From: JBMOKT01 sp049323895
GTDB lineage: Bacteria > Bacillota > Peptococcia > Peptococcales > BICA1-8
Reading direction: 5' to 3'
Assembly: GCA_049323895.1 (NCBI GenBank)
Contig: JBMOKT010000021.1
Coordinates: 124,001-188,000, forward strand
DNA: 64,000 bases
This document shows, in pieces, positions 43,590 through 50,950 of the stretch. Both the position numbers and the translations under genes were made by a program. The notes beneath the pieces are model-generated. The model worked only from the letters and a program-made list of their open reading frames with translations. It was not told where the DNA came from and searched no databases. Position 1 is the first letter of the stretch, and each line of letters starts with the position of its first letter.

Positions 43590-44660
43590 TTATGCTTTTG
43601 GTTTTTCTCTACCCAATGTTTTTAGGAAGCTATCTAAAACAAAAGGGTCACCAATCTTATCATAAAACTGGGGCCAAACACTCATGGCTTTCTCAACCCA
43701 AATAGGTTCATCATCAGGTGCTCCATATACTTCTATACCAGCTTTAATTAGTAAATCCTTTGCTTCTTCTGTTAATTTACCCATAAACTCATTACTTGCT
43801 TTTTCAGCCGCAAGACCTGCTTCAATTACAGCTTTTTGTAAATCTTGTGGCAAAGCATCGAACCATTCCTTATTTACAACCATGGGACCTACCCATAATT
43901 TATAGTGAATTTCTGTAGTATACTTAGTTATTTCATGGAACTTGTTTGCATAAATACTCACATAGGGGTTCTCTTGTCCATCAACAACTTTTTGTTGTAC
44001 CGCAGCAAAAGTTTCCGCCCAATCAATAGGAGCTGGTTCACAATTCCAAGATTTAAAGGCAGCAATCTGCAAGGGATTCTGTGGTACCCTTATTTTCAAT
44101 CCCTTTAAATCATTTATATTTTTAACTGGTTTTTTTGAGTTATTCAATACCCTAAAGTGTTGTTGTGTCCAGGAAAGGGCTATTAACCCTGCCTCATCTT
44201 CAAGTTTTTTATTTAATAAATCCCTGTTTTCCTTAATAACCTTGTCAAAGTCTTCAACACTTGTAAACATATAAGGAAGGTCAAAAGCACCCATGGAGGG
44301 ACTGTACACGGTAACGTTATTAACAGCAACTATCGTTGCCTGGGCAATATTATTTTGAACATCCTGAATAACCCGTTGTTCGCCCCCTAACTGCCCACCA
44401 GGATATAATTCGACTTTAATGCGTCCATTTGTTCTTTTATTAATTTCTTCCATAAATTTTTCGGAATAATATGTATATGGACCTTGTGGACCTGGCGGCT
44501 CTGAATGAGCAAATTTCATTACAAATGCTTTTTCAGGTGCCTTCTCAGGTTCCTTTGCAGTCTCCGCAGGTTTTTCTGGCTGTGCTCCGCCACAACCGGC
44601 AATAATGGAACTGATTAAAAATAGCACTAAAAGAACCAGGCTGACTTTTCTCATACCCAT
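43590..44660 (-). CDS. dctP: TRAP transporter substrate-binding lipoprotein (DctP type)
   Basis: The extracellular binding subunit, about 356 residues. A signal peptide with lipobox (LISSIIAGCGG, Cys near 23) anchors it as a lipoprotein, followed by a Glu/Pro/Lys-rich linker. The DctP fold is clear: GGQLGGEQRVIQDVQNN, and GLKIRVPQNP containing the conserved Arg that in this family usually forms a salt bridge to a substrate carboxylate, then DGQENP. The Arg suggests an acidic substrate such as a sugar acid. Starts at 44660 or 44654 are possible; neither has a strong ribosome binding site. Confidence 0.93.
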   Translation of the reverse strand: MGMRKVSLVLLVLFLISSIIAGCGGAQPEKPAETAKEPEKAPEKAFVMKFAHSEPPGPQGPYTYYSEKFMEEINKRTNGRIKVELYPGGQLGGEQRVIQDVQNNIAQATIVAVNNVTVYSPSMGAFDLPYMFTSVEDFDKVIKENRDLLNKKLEDEAGLIALSWTQQHFRVLNNSKKPVKNINDLKGLKIRVPQNPLQIAAFKSWNCEPAPIDWAETFAAVQQKVVDGQENPYVSIYANKFHEITKYTTEIHYKLWVGPMVVNKEWFDALPQDLQKAVIEAGLAAEKASNEFMGKLTEEAKDLLIKAGIEVYGAPDDEPIWVEKAMSVWPQFYDKIGDPFVLDSFLKTLGREKPKA

Positions 44661-44786
44661 CACTCACTTTCAAAAAAAATAGTAGTTTATTAAAAGTTTC
44701 AGGATAAGAAACTATAAAAGATTATCACTCCTCTCTATACTTATTACAAAACAAAAGATACTTAAAAAAATAATGTTAAATTACTC

Positions 44787-45800
44787 TCAAGGTTTAATTA
44801 CTACTTTCATTGCCGTTTTATCTTGCATTATTGTTTTGAACGCAATATTGTAATCCTCCAAAGAAAACCGATGACTTATAATTTCAGCCAGGTGTTCCGT
44901 CTGCGAAAGCATGTTCACAGCAGTTTCAAAATCCTCATCGGTATACAACATGGTCCCAATGATATTAATCTCTCGTAAATTAACATCCCGCAAATCTGTT
45001 AACACAGGTTCCCTGTGTAGTCCCACCATGACTGCAGTTCCACTGGATTTCAAATAAGATGTCATAGTTAATGAAGTCACTGGTGCCGCTGCTGCTTCAA
45101 AAACTACATCCATACCGTTATTTGCTGTTAAATCATTAACTACCTTTTTAAGGTCAGTATTTTTATTATCTACCGCTATAAATCCTAGTCTCTTTACAAT
45201 TTCTAATCTATAATCGGAAATTTCACTAATAACTATTAACCCTGCCCCAGCCGCTTTAGCAGCGAGAGCAACAATCAAACCGATGGGTCCCCCACCTAGG
45301 ATTAGTACTCTACTTCCAACCTTAATACCTGACCTGTTTACTGCATGCACCCCAACGGCAAAGGGTTCCGAGAGTACTGCCAAATCAGTAGTCACTCCAA
45401 CAGGTATTTTAACAAGATGCTTGCGCTTGACCTTTATATACTGGGAAAATCCGCCATTGGTATCAATACCATATAAACCAAATTTCCTACATACATTTCG
45501 CCTGCCGTTTATACATGGCTCACATCTGCCACATGTAATTACTGGGTTTACAGTGACCAGGTCGCCCAACTTTAGTTCCGGTGATACATCTTTTCCTACT
45601 TCAGCAATTTCCCCAGAAAACTCATGTCCTAATGTTATGGGATATTTAACCCTTGGATTTTTGCCATGAAAAATATGAATATCGCTTCCACAAATACCTG
45701 CCCAGTGAACCTTAATAAGAACTTCACCCCTATTGATGGCAGGATCCTCCATTTGAACAATTTTCAAATGCTCTGCTTCCACTAATTGAAGTGCTTTCAT
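44787..45800 (-). CDS. zinc-dependent alcohol/polyol dehydrogenase (MDR family)
   Basis: A 337-residue medium-chain dehydrogenase. Catalytic zinc ligands CGSDIHIFHG...GHE, structural zinc cysteines CGRCEPCINGRRNVC, and the Rossmann motif GGGPIGLIVALAAKAAG are present. The acidic ISEISDYR after strand 2 favours NAD+. It resembles threonine, sorbitol and galactitol-phosphate dehydrogenases. The second ATG (45800) lies seven bases from GAGG. It is the first gene after the operator at 45866 and probably oxidises a hydroxyl of the imported compound. Confidence 0.92.
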   Translation of the reverse strand: MKALQLVEAEHLKIVQMEDPAINRGEVLIKVHWAGICGSDIHIFHGKNPRVKYPITLGHEFSGEIAEVGKDVSPELKLGDLVTVNPVITCGRCEPCINGRRNVCRKFGLYGIDTNGGFSQYIKVKRKHLVKIPVGVTTDLAVLSEPFAVGVHAVNRSGIKVGSRVLILGGGPIGLIVALAAKAAGAGLIVISEISDYRLEIVKRLGFIAVDNKNTDLKKVVNDLTANNGMDVVFEAAAAPVTSLTMTSYLKSSGTAVMVGLHREPVLTDLRDVNLREINIIGTMLYTDEDFETAVNMLSQTEHLAEIISHRFSLEDYNIAFKTIMQDKTAMKVVIKP

Positions 45801-45865
45801 CATTTCGCCTCACTCTCTTAAAACTCTCTTGATATTGGCGCAATTTTCTTAATATTCTTTGTCTA

Positions 45866-45879
45866 TATACACTGTATAC
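45866..45879. promoter_or_regulatory. candidate GntR operator, site 1
   Basis: TATACACTGTATAC lies about 66 bases above the alcohol dehydrogenase start. It is nearly palindromic and matches the second site at 40109-40122 in 13 of 14 positions. A consensus TTGACA (-35, minus strand, 45894-45899) stands 14 bases above it, so the site covers the -10 region. Confidence 0.65.
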
Positions 45880-45893
45880 TATGTAAATGTGCA

Positions 45894-45899
45894 TGTCAA
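45894..45899 (-). promoter_or_regulatory. -35 element of the dehydrogenase-TRAP unit
   Basis: Perfect TTGACA on the minus strand. The -10 would lie within the operator (TACAGT at 17-base spacing, or TATACA at 15), so repressor binding should block transcription. Confidence 0.5.
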
Positions 45900-45935
45900 T
45901 TTCTTTTTTATAAAATTTTACCAGTTTCTTTTCAA

Positions 45936-46700
45936 TCAGATATCTGGATCAAAAAAAACATCCACCTGATCTTCCCTATTTGATACGATACGGCAGCGAT
46001 AATTTGTTGGATGATAGACATTAACAGCAACCTCAATTGCTTTTCCGTCATTATCGTGGGAAATCCTATCAGCCCGCAGTACTGGTACACCTTCCGCAAT
46101 ACCTAATTCTGCAGCAATTTTCAATGAGGCACTAATTGCTCTTAATTCCTGTTCCCTATGAGCTATTTGTATCCCAAATTGTTTATTAATAATTTCATAT
46201 AGACCTTGGGTTTTGATATCAAATTTAACAATTTCCATACCAACATCGGAAATCCAATAACTATCTACAACTTCGACGGGAAAATAATCTATCAAATGGA
46301 CTTTCTTTATCAAAAAAATCTTTTCATCCCTAAAAAATTCTAAATTGGGTACTTCCTCCAACAACTGTTCTGATACGGTAATATTATCCGCAAATAAAAC
46401 TTTTGCCGATGGGACCCTGCCTTTAGCCCGAATTTCATCAAAAAAACCTACTAGTCTTTCCAAAGGTTCGACAAATTCCTTCTTTACAAATGTTCCTATT
46501 CCATGTCTTCTCTCAATCCAACCTTCATTAACTAATTCCAATATTACTCTTCTTACAGTAATACTGCTAACGCTGTACATTTCCATCAATTCTTTGTCAG
46601 AGGGGAAAATATCACCAATATTCCAAAAACCCTTGTTTAATTTGTATTTTAGATCATTTAGAATTTGCTTGTATAAAGGTATATTTTTGTCTTTATACAA
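45936..46700 (-). CDS. GntR/HutC family transcriptional regulator
   Basis: A 254-residue regulator: N-terminal winged helix-turn-helix (PSDKELMEMYSVSSITVRRVILELVNEGWIERRHGIGTFV, residues about 27-66) and a C-terminal UTRA effector domain (residues about 85-245), which usually binds a sugar phosphate or similar metabolite. The start is a TTG at 46700 with GGGAGG upstream; a nearby ATG is followed at once by a stop. It precedes the catabolic genes in the same direction, and two TATACACNGTATAC sites in the cluster are its likely targets. Confidence 0.9.
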   Translation of the reverse strand: MYKDKNIPLYKQILNDLKYKLNKGFWNIGDIFPSDKELMEMYSVSSITVRRVILELVNEGWIERRHGIGTFVKKEFVEPLERLVGFFDEIRAKGRVPSAKVLFADNITVSEQLLEEVPNLEFFRDEKIFLIKKVHLIDYFPVEVVDSYWISDVGMEIVKFDIKTQGLYEIINKQFGIQIAHREQELRAISASLKIAAELGIAEGVPVLRADRISHDNDGKAIEVAVNVYHPTNYRCRIVSNREDQVDVFFDPDI

Positions 46701-46821
46701 ATTTACATCCCTCCCTTATTCGAGAAAATAGCTACACTATTTAGGTTATGCGAAGTTTAAAAAAGAATCAAGTATTTTGTAATTTATATGTTACTCTAAT
46801 CATAAATAATCGAATGCTTTT

Positions 46822-46856
46822 AAATAAAAACCACAAGCCAAGTTTGGCTTGTGGTA
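46822..46856 (-). terminator. intrinsic terminator of the AOR operon
   Basis: CCACAAGCCAA / TTGGCTTGTGG perfect stem followed by TTTTTATTT on the minus strand. Confidence 0.88.
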
Positions 46857-46886
46857 TATGAGGAGATTATATGAAAAAGGGGGGTA

Positions 46887-48689
46887 TTATAATCCTAAAG
46901 CTTTTAATTTTTCCGGGGTGGGAATTCCATCATTATCCCATCCCATGGCTGCGTAGTAGTTATTTAAAAGTTTCTCAAGATTTACTATCTGTCCCTGACT
47001 TGCACCGGAAGGCATTGGTTCTTCGGTAAAACGCTTGGGCAAGGTGTCGTCTTTTCTGGAGAAGCCGTTTTGCACATTATACAGTCTTTCCAGGTTAAAA
47101 ATTCTCTCGGCATTAAAGAGAAGTTTTGCCTCAGTCATTTCATAACCAGTTACCAGCTTCCATGCCTTTAACTGGTCTGGTCTGCCAAAGCCATTCTGGC
47201 AGGTAGCACATATACCCATGGAATCCACAGCAACAAAGTTGAGTTGGGTATTACGGACCAATATTTCTTTGCCATCTTCTTCAAAACGGTTCCCTGCTGC
47301 CATCTCACCGCCAAAAACGGGAGCTACCATATGGTGGGCGCCTTTGGGGGAAGTGGCATAAGTTAAAGCCATACCCTTTGCCCCTCTGGGATCATACACA
47401 GCAAAAGTCATACCTTTGGAATGGATAGCCAGGTCGGGAGCACCCCATTTTGCCGCAGCAAAGGCAGGTCCTTCAGCAAGGTCAGCGCCGATTCCTTTTC
47501 TGAAAGCAATCATTTCTAATAGTTTAGCTTCGGCCTCACCATTTCCAAACTTTAATTCTAAACCATCAGTATCTTCTAAAGTCAAGATACCTTTTTCAAA
47601 GCACTCCATGGTCAGGGCAACACAACCGCCAGCTGATATGGAGTCTAAACCTAAAGCGTCACAAATTGCGGATACATGTAATAAGTCTTCCCAGTTTGTT
47701 AAACCACAGTTTGTTCCTAAAAGTCCAAGGGTTTCAAATTCAGGACCCTCTAGCTTTACATCTCCGTATTTGGTGGAGACAACAGCACAATTTTTACTGC
47801 AGGCAATAGGACATCCATAGCAGGAGCAGTCATTATAAACTACGGCTTCCCTAAAATTAGGTCCTTCAAATACCTTGTTGGCTTCTGAAGTCCCTTCGCT
47901 AAAGTTTTTAGTACACATGAAACCCGCGTTATTAATATCATCTACTAATTCATTGGTACCTTCTATTCTTCTAATTTGAGCTTTAGGGCTTTTCTTAAAA
48001 TTAGGATACAAGCCGGCAACGAACTCCATTAATTCTGCAGGGCTATCTACTTCTACATCATTAGTACCCCGGACGGCAATAGCCTTTAAATTCTTGGAGC
48101 CCAGTACTGCTCCGCCGCCTCCTCTGCCAAATTCACGGAAGACATCGTTAGTAATACAGGCAATTTTAACTAAATTTTCACCTGCAGGACCTATACACGC
48201 CACATGTATTTTGTTGTCTCCGCCTAGTTCTTCTTTAATGTTGTGATCTGTATCGGCAATATTCTTACCCCATAGTTTTTCAGCAGATTTTATTTCAACC
48301 TTATCGTTGTCTATCCAAAGGTAAACAGGCACATCTGATTTTCCCTCAATAATCAAACCGTCATAACCGGCAAACTTAAGCTCCGGACCCCAATGACCAC
48401 CAGCTAAGGAGTAAGAGTAGGTGTTGGTAAGAGGGGATTTAAATGCAACATTTATCTTATTATTTCCGGGAATCATGGTTCCTGAAAATGGTCCGTTAAA
48501 AAACACTAGTTTATTATCTGGACTTAAACCGTGTGTCTGAGGAGGAACTTCTTTATTTAAATAGTAAGCAGATAAACCCCTGCCTCCTAAATACTCAATA
48601 AACATTTCTAATGATACTTTTTCTTTAGTAACTGTTTTGGAGGTAAGGTTTACCCTTAAAAGTTGTCCGGCAATTCCGTTCTTAGTCAT
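46887..48689 (-). CDS. aor: aldehyde ferredoxin oxidoreductase (tungsten/molybdenum pterin)
   Basis: Oxidises aldehydes to acids with ferredoxin (or the reverse). The 600 residues have the AOR N-domain (GRGLSAYYLNKEVPP, GPFSGTMIPGNNK), GRGGGGAVLGSKNLKAIAVRG for pterin binding, the cluster cysteines CSCYGCPIAC and a later Cys in GICATCQNGFG, and ACDALGLDSISAGG. The last helix resembles other mesophilic clostridial AORs. Its ATG abuts the ferredoxin stop codon, with GGAAGGAGG inside that gene's end. It forms a two-gene operon under a Moco/Tuco-like leader. Confidence 0.95.
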   Translation of the reverse strand: MTKNGIAGQLLRVNLTSKTVTKEKVSLEMFIEYLGGRGLSAYYLNKEVPPQTHGLSPDNKLVFFNGPFSGTMIPGNNKINVAFKSPLTNTYSYSLAGGHWGPELKFAGYDGLIIEGKSDVPVYLWIDNDKVEIKSAEKLWGKNIADTDHNIKEELGGDNKIHVACIGPAGENLVKIACITNDVFREFGRGGGGAVLGSKNLKAIAVRGTNDVEVDSPAELMEFVAGLYPNFKKSPKAQIRRIEGTNELVDDINNAGFMCTKNFSEGTSEANKVFEGPNFREAVVYNDCSCYGCPIACSKNCAVVSTKYGDVKLEGPEFETLGLLGTNCGLTNWEDLLHVSAICDALGLDSISAGGCVALTMECFEKGILTLEDTDGLELKFGNGEAEAKLLEMIAFRKGIGADLAEGPAFAAAKWGAPDLAIHSKGMTFAVYDPRGAKGMALTYATSPKGAHHMVAPVFGGEMAAGNRFEEDGKEILVRNTQLNFVAVDSMGICATCQNGFGRPDQLKAWKLVTGYEMTEAKLLFNAERIFNLERLYNVQNGFSRKDDTLPKRFTEEPMPSGASQGQIVNLEKLLNNYYAAMGWDNDGIPTPEKLKALGL

Positions 48690-49148
48690 CTATTTTTCCT
48701 CCTTCCCAGCAGCTATTAATTCTTCGGCTTCCTGGCGTTCTATATATAAGAGAGCCTGTTCAGGGCAGTATTTTACACATTGGGGATCACCGTCACATAG
48801 GTCGCAAATAATTACAAATTTTCCATCTGGATGGAGTTTTACTGCATTGAAGGGACAGGCTTTGATACACATTTTACAGGCAATGCATTTTTCTTGGTCA
48901 ACTTTTACAGCACCAGTAGTATCATTTGTACTTAAGGCACTTACCTTAGTGGGACAAGCTTTGATACAAGGGGTATCTGCACACTGGCGGCAAACAGCAG
49001 GGTAGTCCATATAATCCTCATGGCTTCTGGTTATTGAAATTCTGGATTTCTTAGGATTGGATACCTTGTAGTGAGTCATACTGCACCACTGTTCACAGAT
49101 TCTGCAGCCAACACATTTGTTTGCATCAGCAACAAGCACTTTTGCCAT
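48690..49148 (-). CDS. four-cluster 4Fe-4S ferredoxin-like subunit of AOR
   Basis: A 152-residue polyferredoxin of the HycB/CooF/DMSO-reductase-B type. Sixteen cysteines in four groups (CVGCRIC...C, CRQC...C...C, CIACKMC...C, CDLC...C...C) fit four [4Fe-4S] clusters. It probably transfers electrons between AOR and a soluble carrier or membrane complex. It is the first gene of the operon; GGAGGTG lies nine bases before the ATG. Confidence 0.94.
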   Translation of the reverse strand: MAKVLVADANKCVGCRICEQWCSMTHYKVSNPKKSRISITRSHEDYMDYPAVCRQCADTPCIKACPTKVSALSTNDTTGAVKVDQEKCIACKMCIKACPFNAVKLHPDGKFVIICDLCDGDPQCVKYCPEQALLYIERQEAEELIAAGKEEK

Positions 49149-49169
49149 TGATTTTGCACCTCCATAAAT

Positions 49170-49270
49170 TTAAGGTTCTCCTTTCCATAAGGAGGCACCG
49201 GCGTTTCCAACGATACCCTGACGGTTTATAAACCATAGACCTTATCCACAGGTTTATAAACTCGGAGATA
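49170..49270 (-). promoter_or_regulatory. probable molybdenum/tungsten cofactor (Moco/Tuco) riboswitch
   Basis: The minus-strand leader of the ferredoxin-AOR operon starts with CTCCGAG, then has a 9-bp stem TTATAAACC / GGTTTATAA, a GGGTATC segment, a CGTT/AACG mini-hairpin, GCCGGTGCC and a closing stem CTCCTT / AAGGAG. These elements and their order agree with my recollection of the Moco RNA class, and the gene controlled is a pterin-tungsten enzyme. A covariance-model search would decide. Confidence 0.6.
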
Positions 49271-49276
49271 ATATTA

Positions 49277-49375
49277 CAATATTACATACTTATATATTTA
49301 TTCTACCGGACAACCGTAAATTGTCAATATTCTAACAAAATTTATTAATTTTTTTTAAAATTGCAATATTACATA
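49277..49375. repeat. direct repeat CAATATTACATA flanking the AOR promoter
   Basis: Two exact 12-bp copies at 49277-49288 and 49364-49375, one just downstream and one upstream of the promoter elements. Confidence 0.5.
49300..49327 (-). promoter_or_regulatory. promoter of the ferredoxin-AOR operon
   Basis: Minus strand: TTGACA (-35), 16 bases, TAGAAT (-10). The transcript would begin about 20-25 bases before the riboswitch-like leader. Confidence 0.75.
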
Positions 49376-49454
49376 TTTACAAATATATTTGTTTTTGATA
49401 TAGTATATGTGAATCCAAGAACAAACTTTTTCTCTTTCTTCCCTTTTTTAATTT

Positions 49455-49490
49455 TGAAAACCTCCTGCTCACCACAGGAGGTTTTCCTTT
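49455..49490 (-). terminator. terminator of the pur operon
   Basis: AAAACCTCCTG / CAGGAGGTTTT perfect stem-loop just after purD; T-runs occur on both sides. Confidence 0.88.
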
Positions 49491-49503
49491 ATACCTATTC
49501 TTT

Positions 49504-50763
49504 TTATAAAGCCTTAGCGCCGATATCTGTCCTGTATTGCATGCCCTCAAAATTAATCCTTCCAACACCCTGATAGGACTTCTTAATTGCATCCTTGATA
49601 TCCTTGCCTAAAGCCGTCACTCCTAAAACTCTCCCGCCGTCTGTTACAATCCTCTCACCATTTCCTTTAGTGCCACTATGGAACACCATTACCTCCGGGG
49701 GAACACCTTCTAGACCAGTAATTAATTTTCCCTTTTCATATCCTTCAGGATAACCTCCTGATGCAAGTACAACGACTACCGCTGCCTCATCGGACCATTT
49801 TATATCCAGTTTATCTAATCTATTATCGAGGACACCTTCTATAATATCAATTAAATCATTTTTTAAACGGGGAAGTACGACCTGGGTCTCGGGGTCGCCG
49901 AAACGGGCATTAAATTCCAATACCATGGGACCTTCTGCAGTTAACATCAGACCTGCGTAAAGCACACCTTGGTATATCCTGCCCTCCTTTTCCATGGCTT
50001 TAATGGTCTGCTCCAGAATTTGCCTTTGTACCACTTCATGAACAGCCTGGGTATATACAGGTGCTGGAGAATAGGCTCCCATACCACCCGTATTGGGACC
50101 TTGATCATTATCATAAATCCTTTTATGATCCTGGGCCGAAACCATAGGTACAATTGTTTTTCCATCTGTAAAGGCAAGAATGCTTACTTCCTGACCTTGC
50201 AGGAACTGCTCAATTACTACTTTACTGCCGGCTTGACCAAATTTGTTTTCTACTAAAATCTCCTCTACTGCTTTAATTGCTTCTTCTTTTTCAAAACAAA
50301 CCATTACTCCTTTGCCGGCGGCAAGTCCGTCTGCTTTTATCACACAAGGAACACCTGCTTTATTTATATAGTCTTTTGCCTCTGTTGGCTGGGTAAAGAC
50401 CTTGTACTTAGCAGTAGGGATATTGTACTTTTCCATTAGTTCCTTGCTAAATGCCTTACTGCCTTCAATTTCTGCAGCCCTTTGGGTAGGTCCAAAGATT
50501 TTCAGACCTTTTTCCTGGAACTTATCCACTATTCCCAATGTCAAAGGAACTTCCGGACCCACTACCGTCAAATCTATCTTAAAATCCACAGCAAATTTTA
50601 CTAGACCGCCTATATCCTCCGCGGAAATATTTACACATTCAGCCAGTTGAGAAATGCCAGCATTACCGGGTGCACAATAAATTTTATCTAACCGGGGACT
50701 TTGGCTGATTTTCCAAACTAAGGCATGCTCCCTTCCTCCGCCCCCCACTACTAGGATGCGCAT
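49504..50763 (-). CDS. purD: phosphoribosylamine-glycine ligase
   Basis: Second step of IMP synthesis: phosphoribosylamine + glycine + ATP to GAR. The 419-residue ATP-grasp enzyme begins MRILVVGGGGREHALVWK and contains GPEVPLTLG, KADGLAAGKGV, QDHKRIYDNDQGPNTGGMGAYSP and EFNARFGDPETQ. It is the last gene of the purine operon and is separated from purH by a 180-bp repeat-bearing spacer. Confidence 0.97.
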   Translation of the reverse strand: MRILVVGGGGREHALVWKISQSPRLDKIYCAPGNAGISQLAECVNISAEDIGGLVKFAVDFKIDLTVVGPEVPLTLGIVDKFQEKGLKIFGPTQRAAEIEGSKAFSKELMEKYNIPTAKYKVFTQPTEAKDYINKAGVPCVIKADGLAAGKGVMVCFEKEEAIKAVEEILVENKFGQAGSKVVIEQFLQGQEVSILAFTDGKTIVPMVSAQDHKRIYDNDQGPNTGGMGAYSPAPVYTQAVHEVVQRQILEQTIKAMEKEGRIYQGVLYAGLMLTAEGPMVLEFNARFGDPETQVVLPRLKNDLIDIIEGVLDNRLDKLDIKWSDEAAVVVVLASGGYPEGYEKGKLITGLEGVPPEVMVFHSGTKGNGERIVTDGGRVLGVTALGKDIKDAIKKSYQGVGRINFEGMQYRTDIGAKAL

Positions 50764-50784
50764 CTGTTTCGTTCACCTCCAAAT

Positions 50785-50918
50785 ATTCAGTGTGATAGTG
50801 TGATAGTTTGAAGGTCTGGAAGGTCCGAAAGTATATTCTTTATTACCTACGCACTGTCATGCAGTTTACCCTTAAGCCGTCACACTACATACTGATTTGC
50901 TATTAAGCCTGCACACTA
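50785..50918. repeat. intergenic repeats between purD and purH
   Basis: GTGATAGTGTGATAGT octamers and GAAGGTCTGGAAGGTC units, followed by a degenerate relative of the dispersed sequence at 7230/32653 (ATACTGATTTGCTATTAAGC region). No gene seen. Confidence 0.55.
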
Positions 50919-50950
50919 GCACTAATTAATTCCAGGGAATTAATTAGTGC
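50919..50950 (-). other. 15-bp perfect stem-loop over the purH stop codon
   Basis: GCACTAATTAATTCC / GGAATTAATTAGTGC with a 2-base loop spans the purH TAA. There is no T-run, so it is more likely an mRNA-stabilising or processing stem than a terminator. Confidence 0.65.

Noticed and set aside
49361..49592. Short open frames on both strands around the AOR/purD junction
   Set aside because: They cross the promoter, a terminator and the end of purD, with no ribosome binding site.
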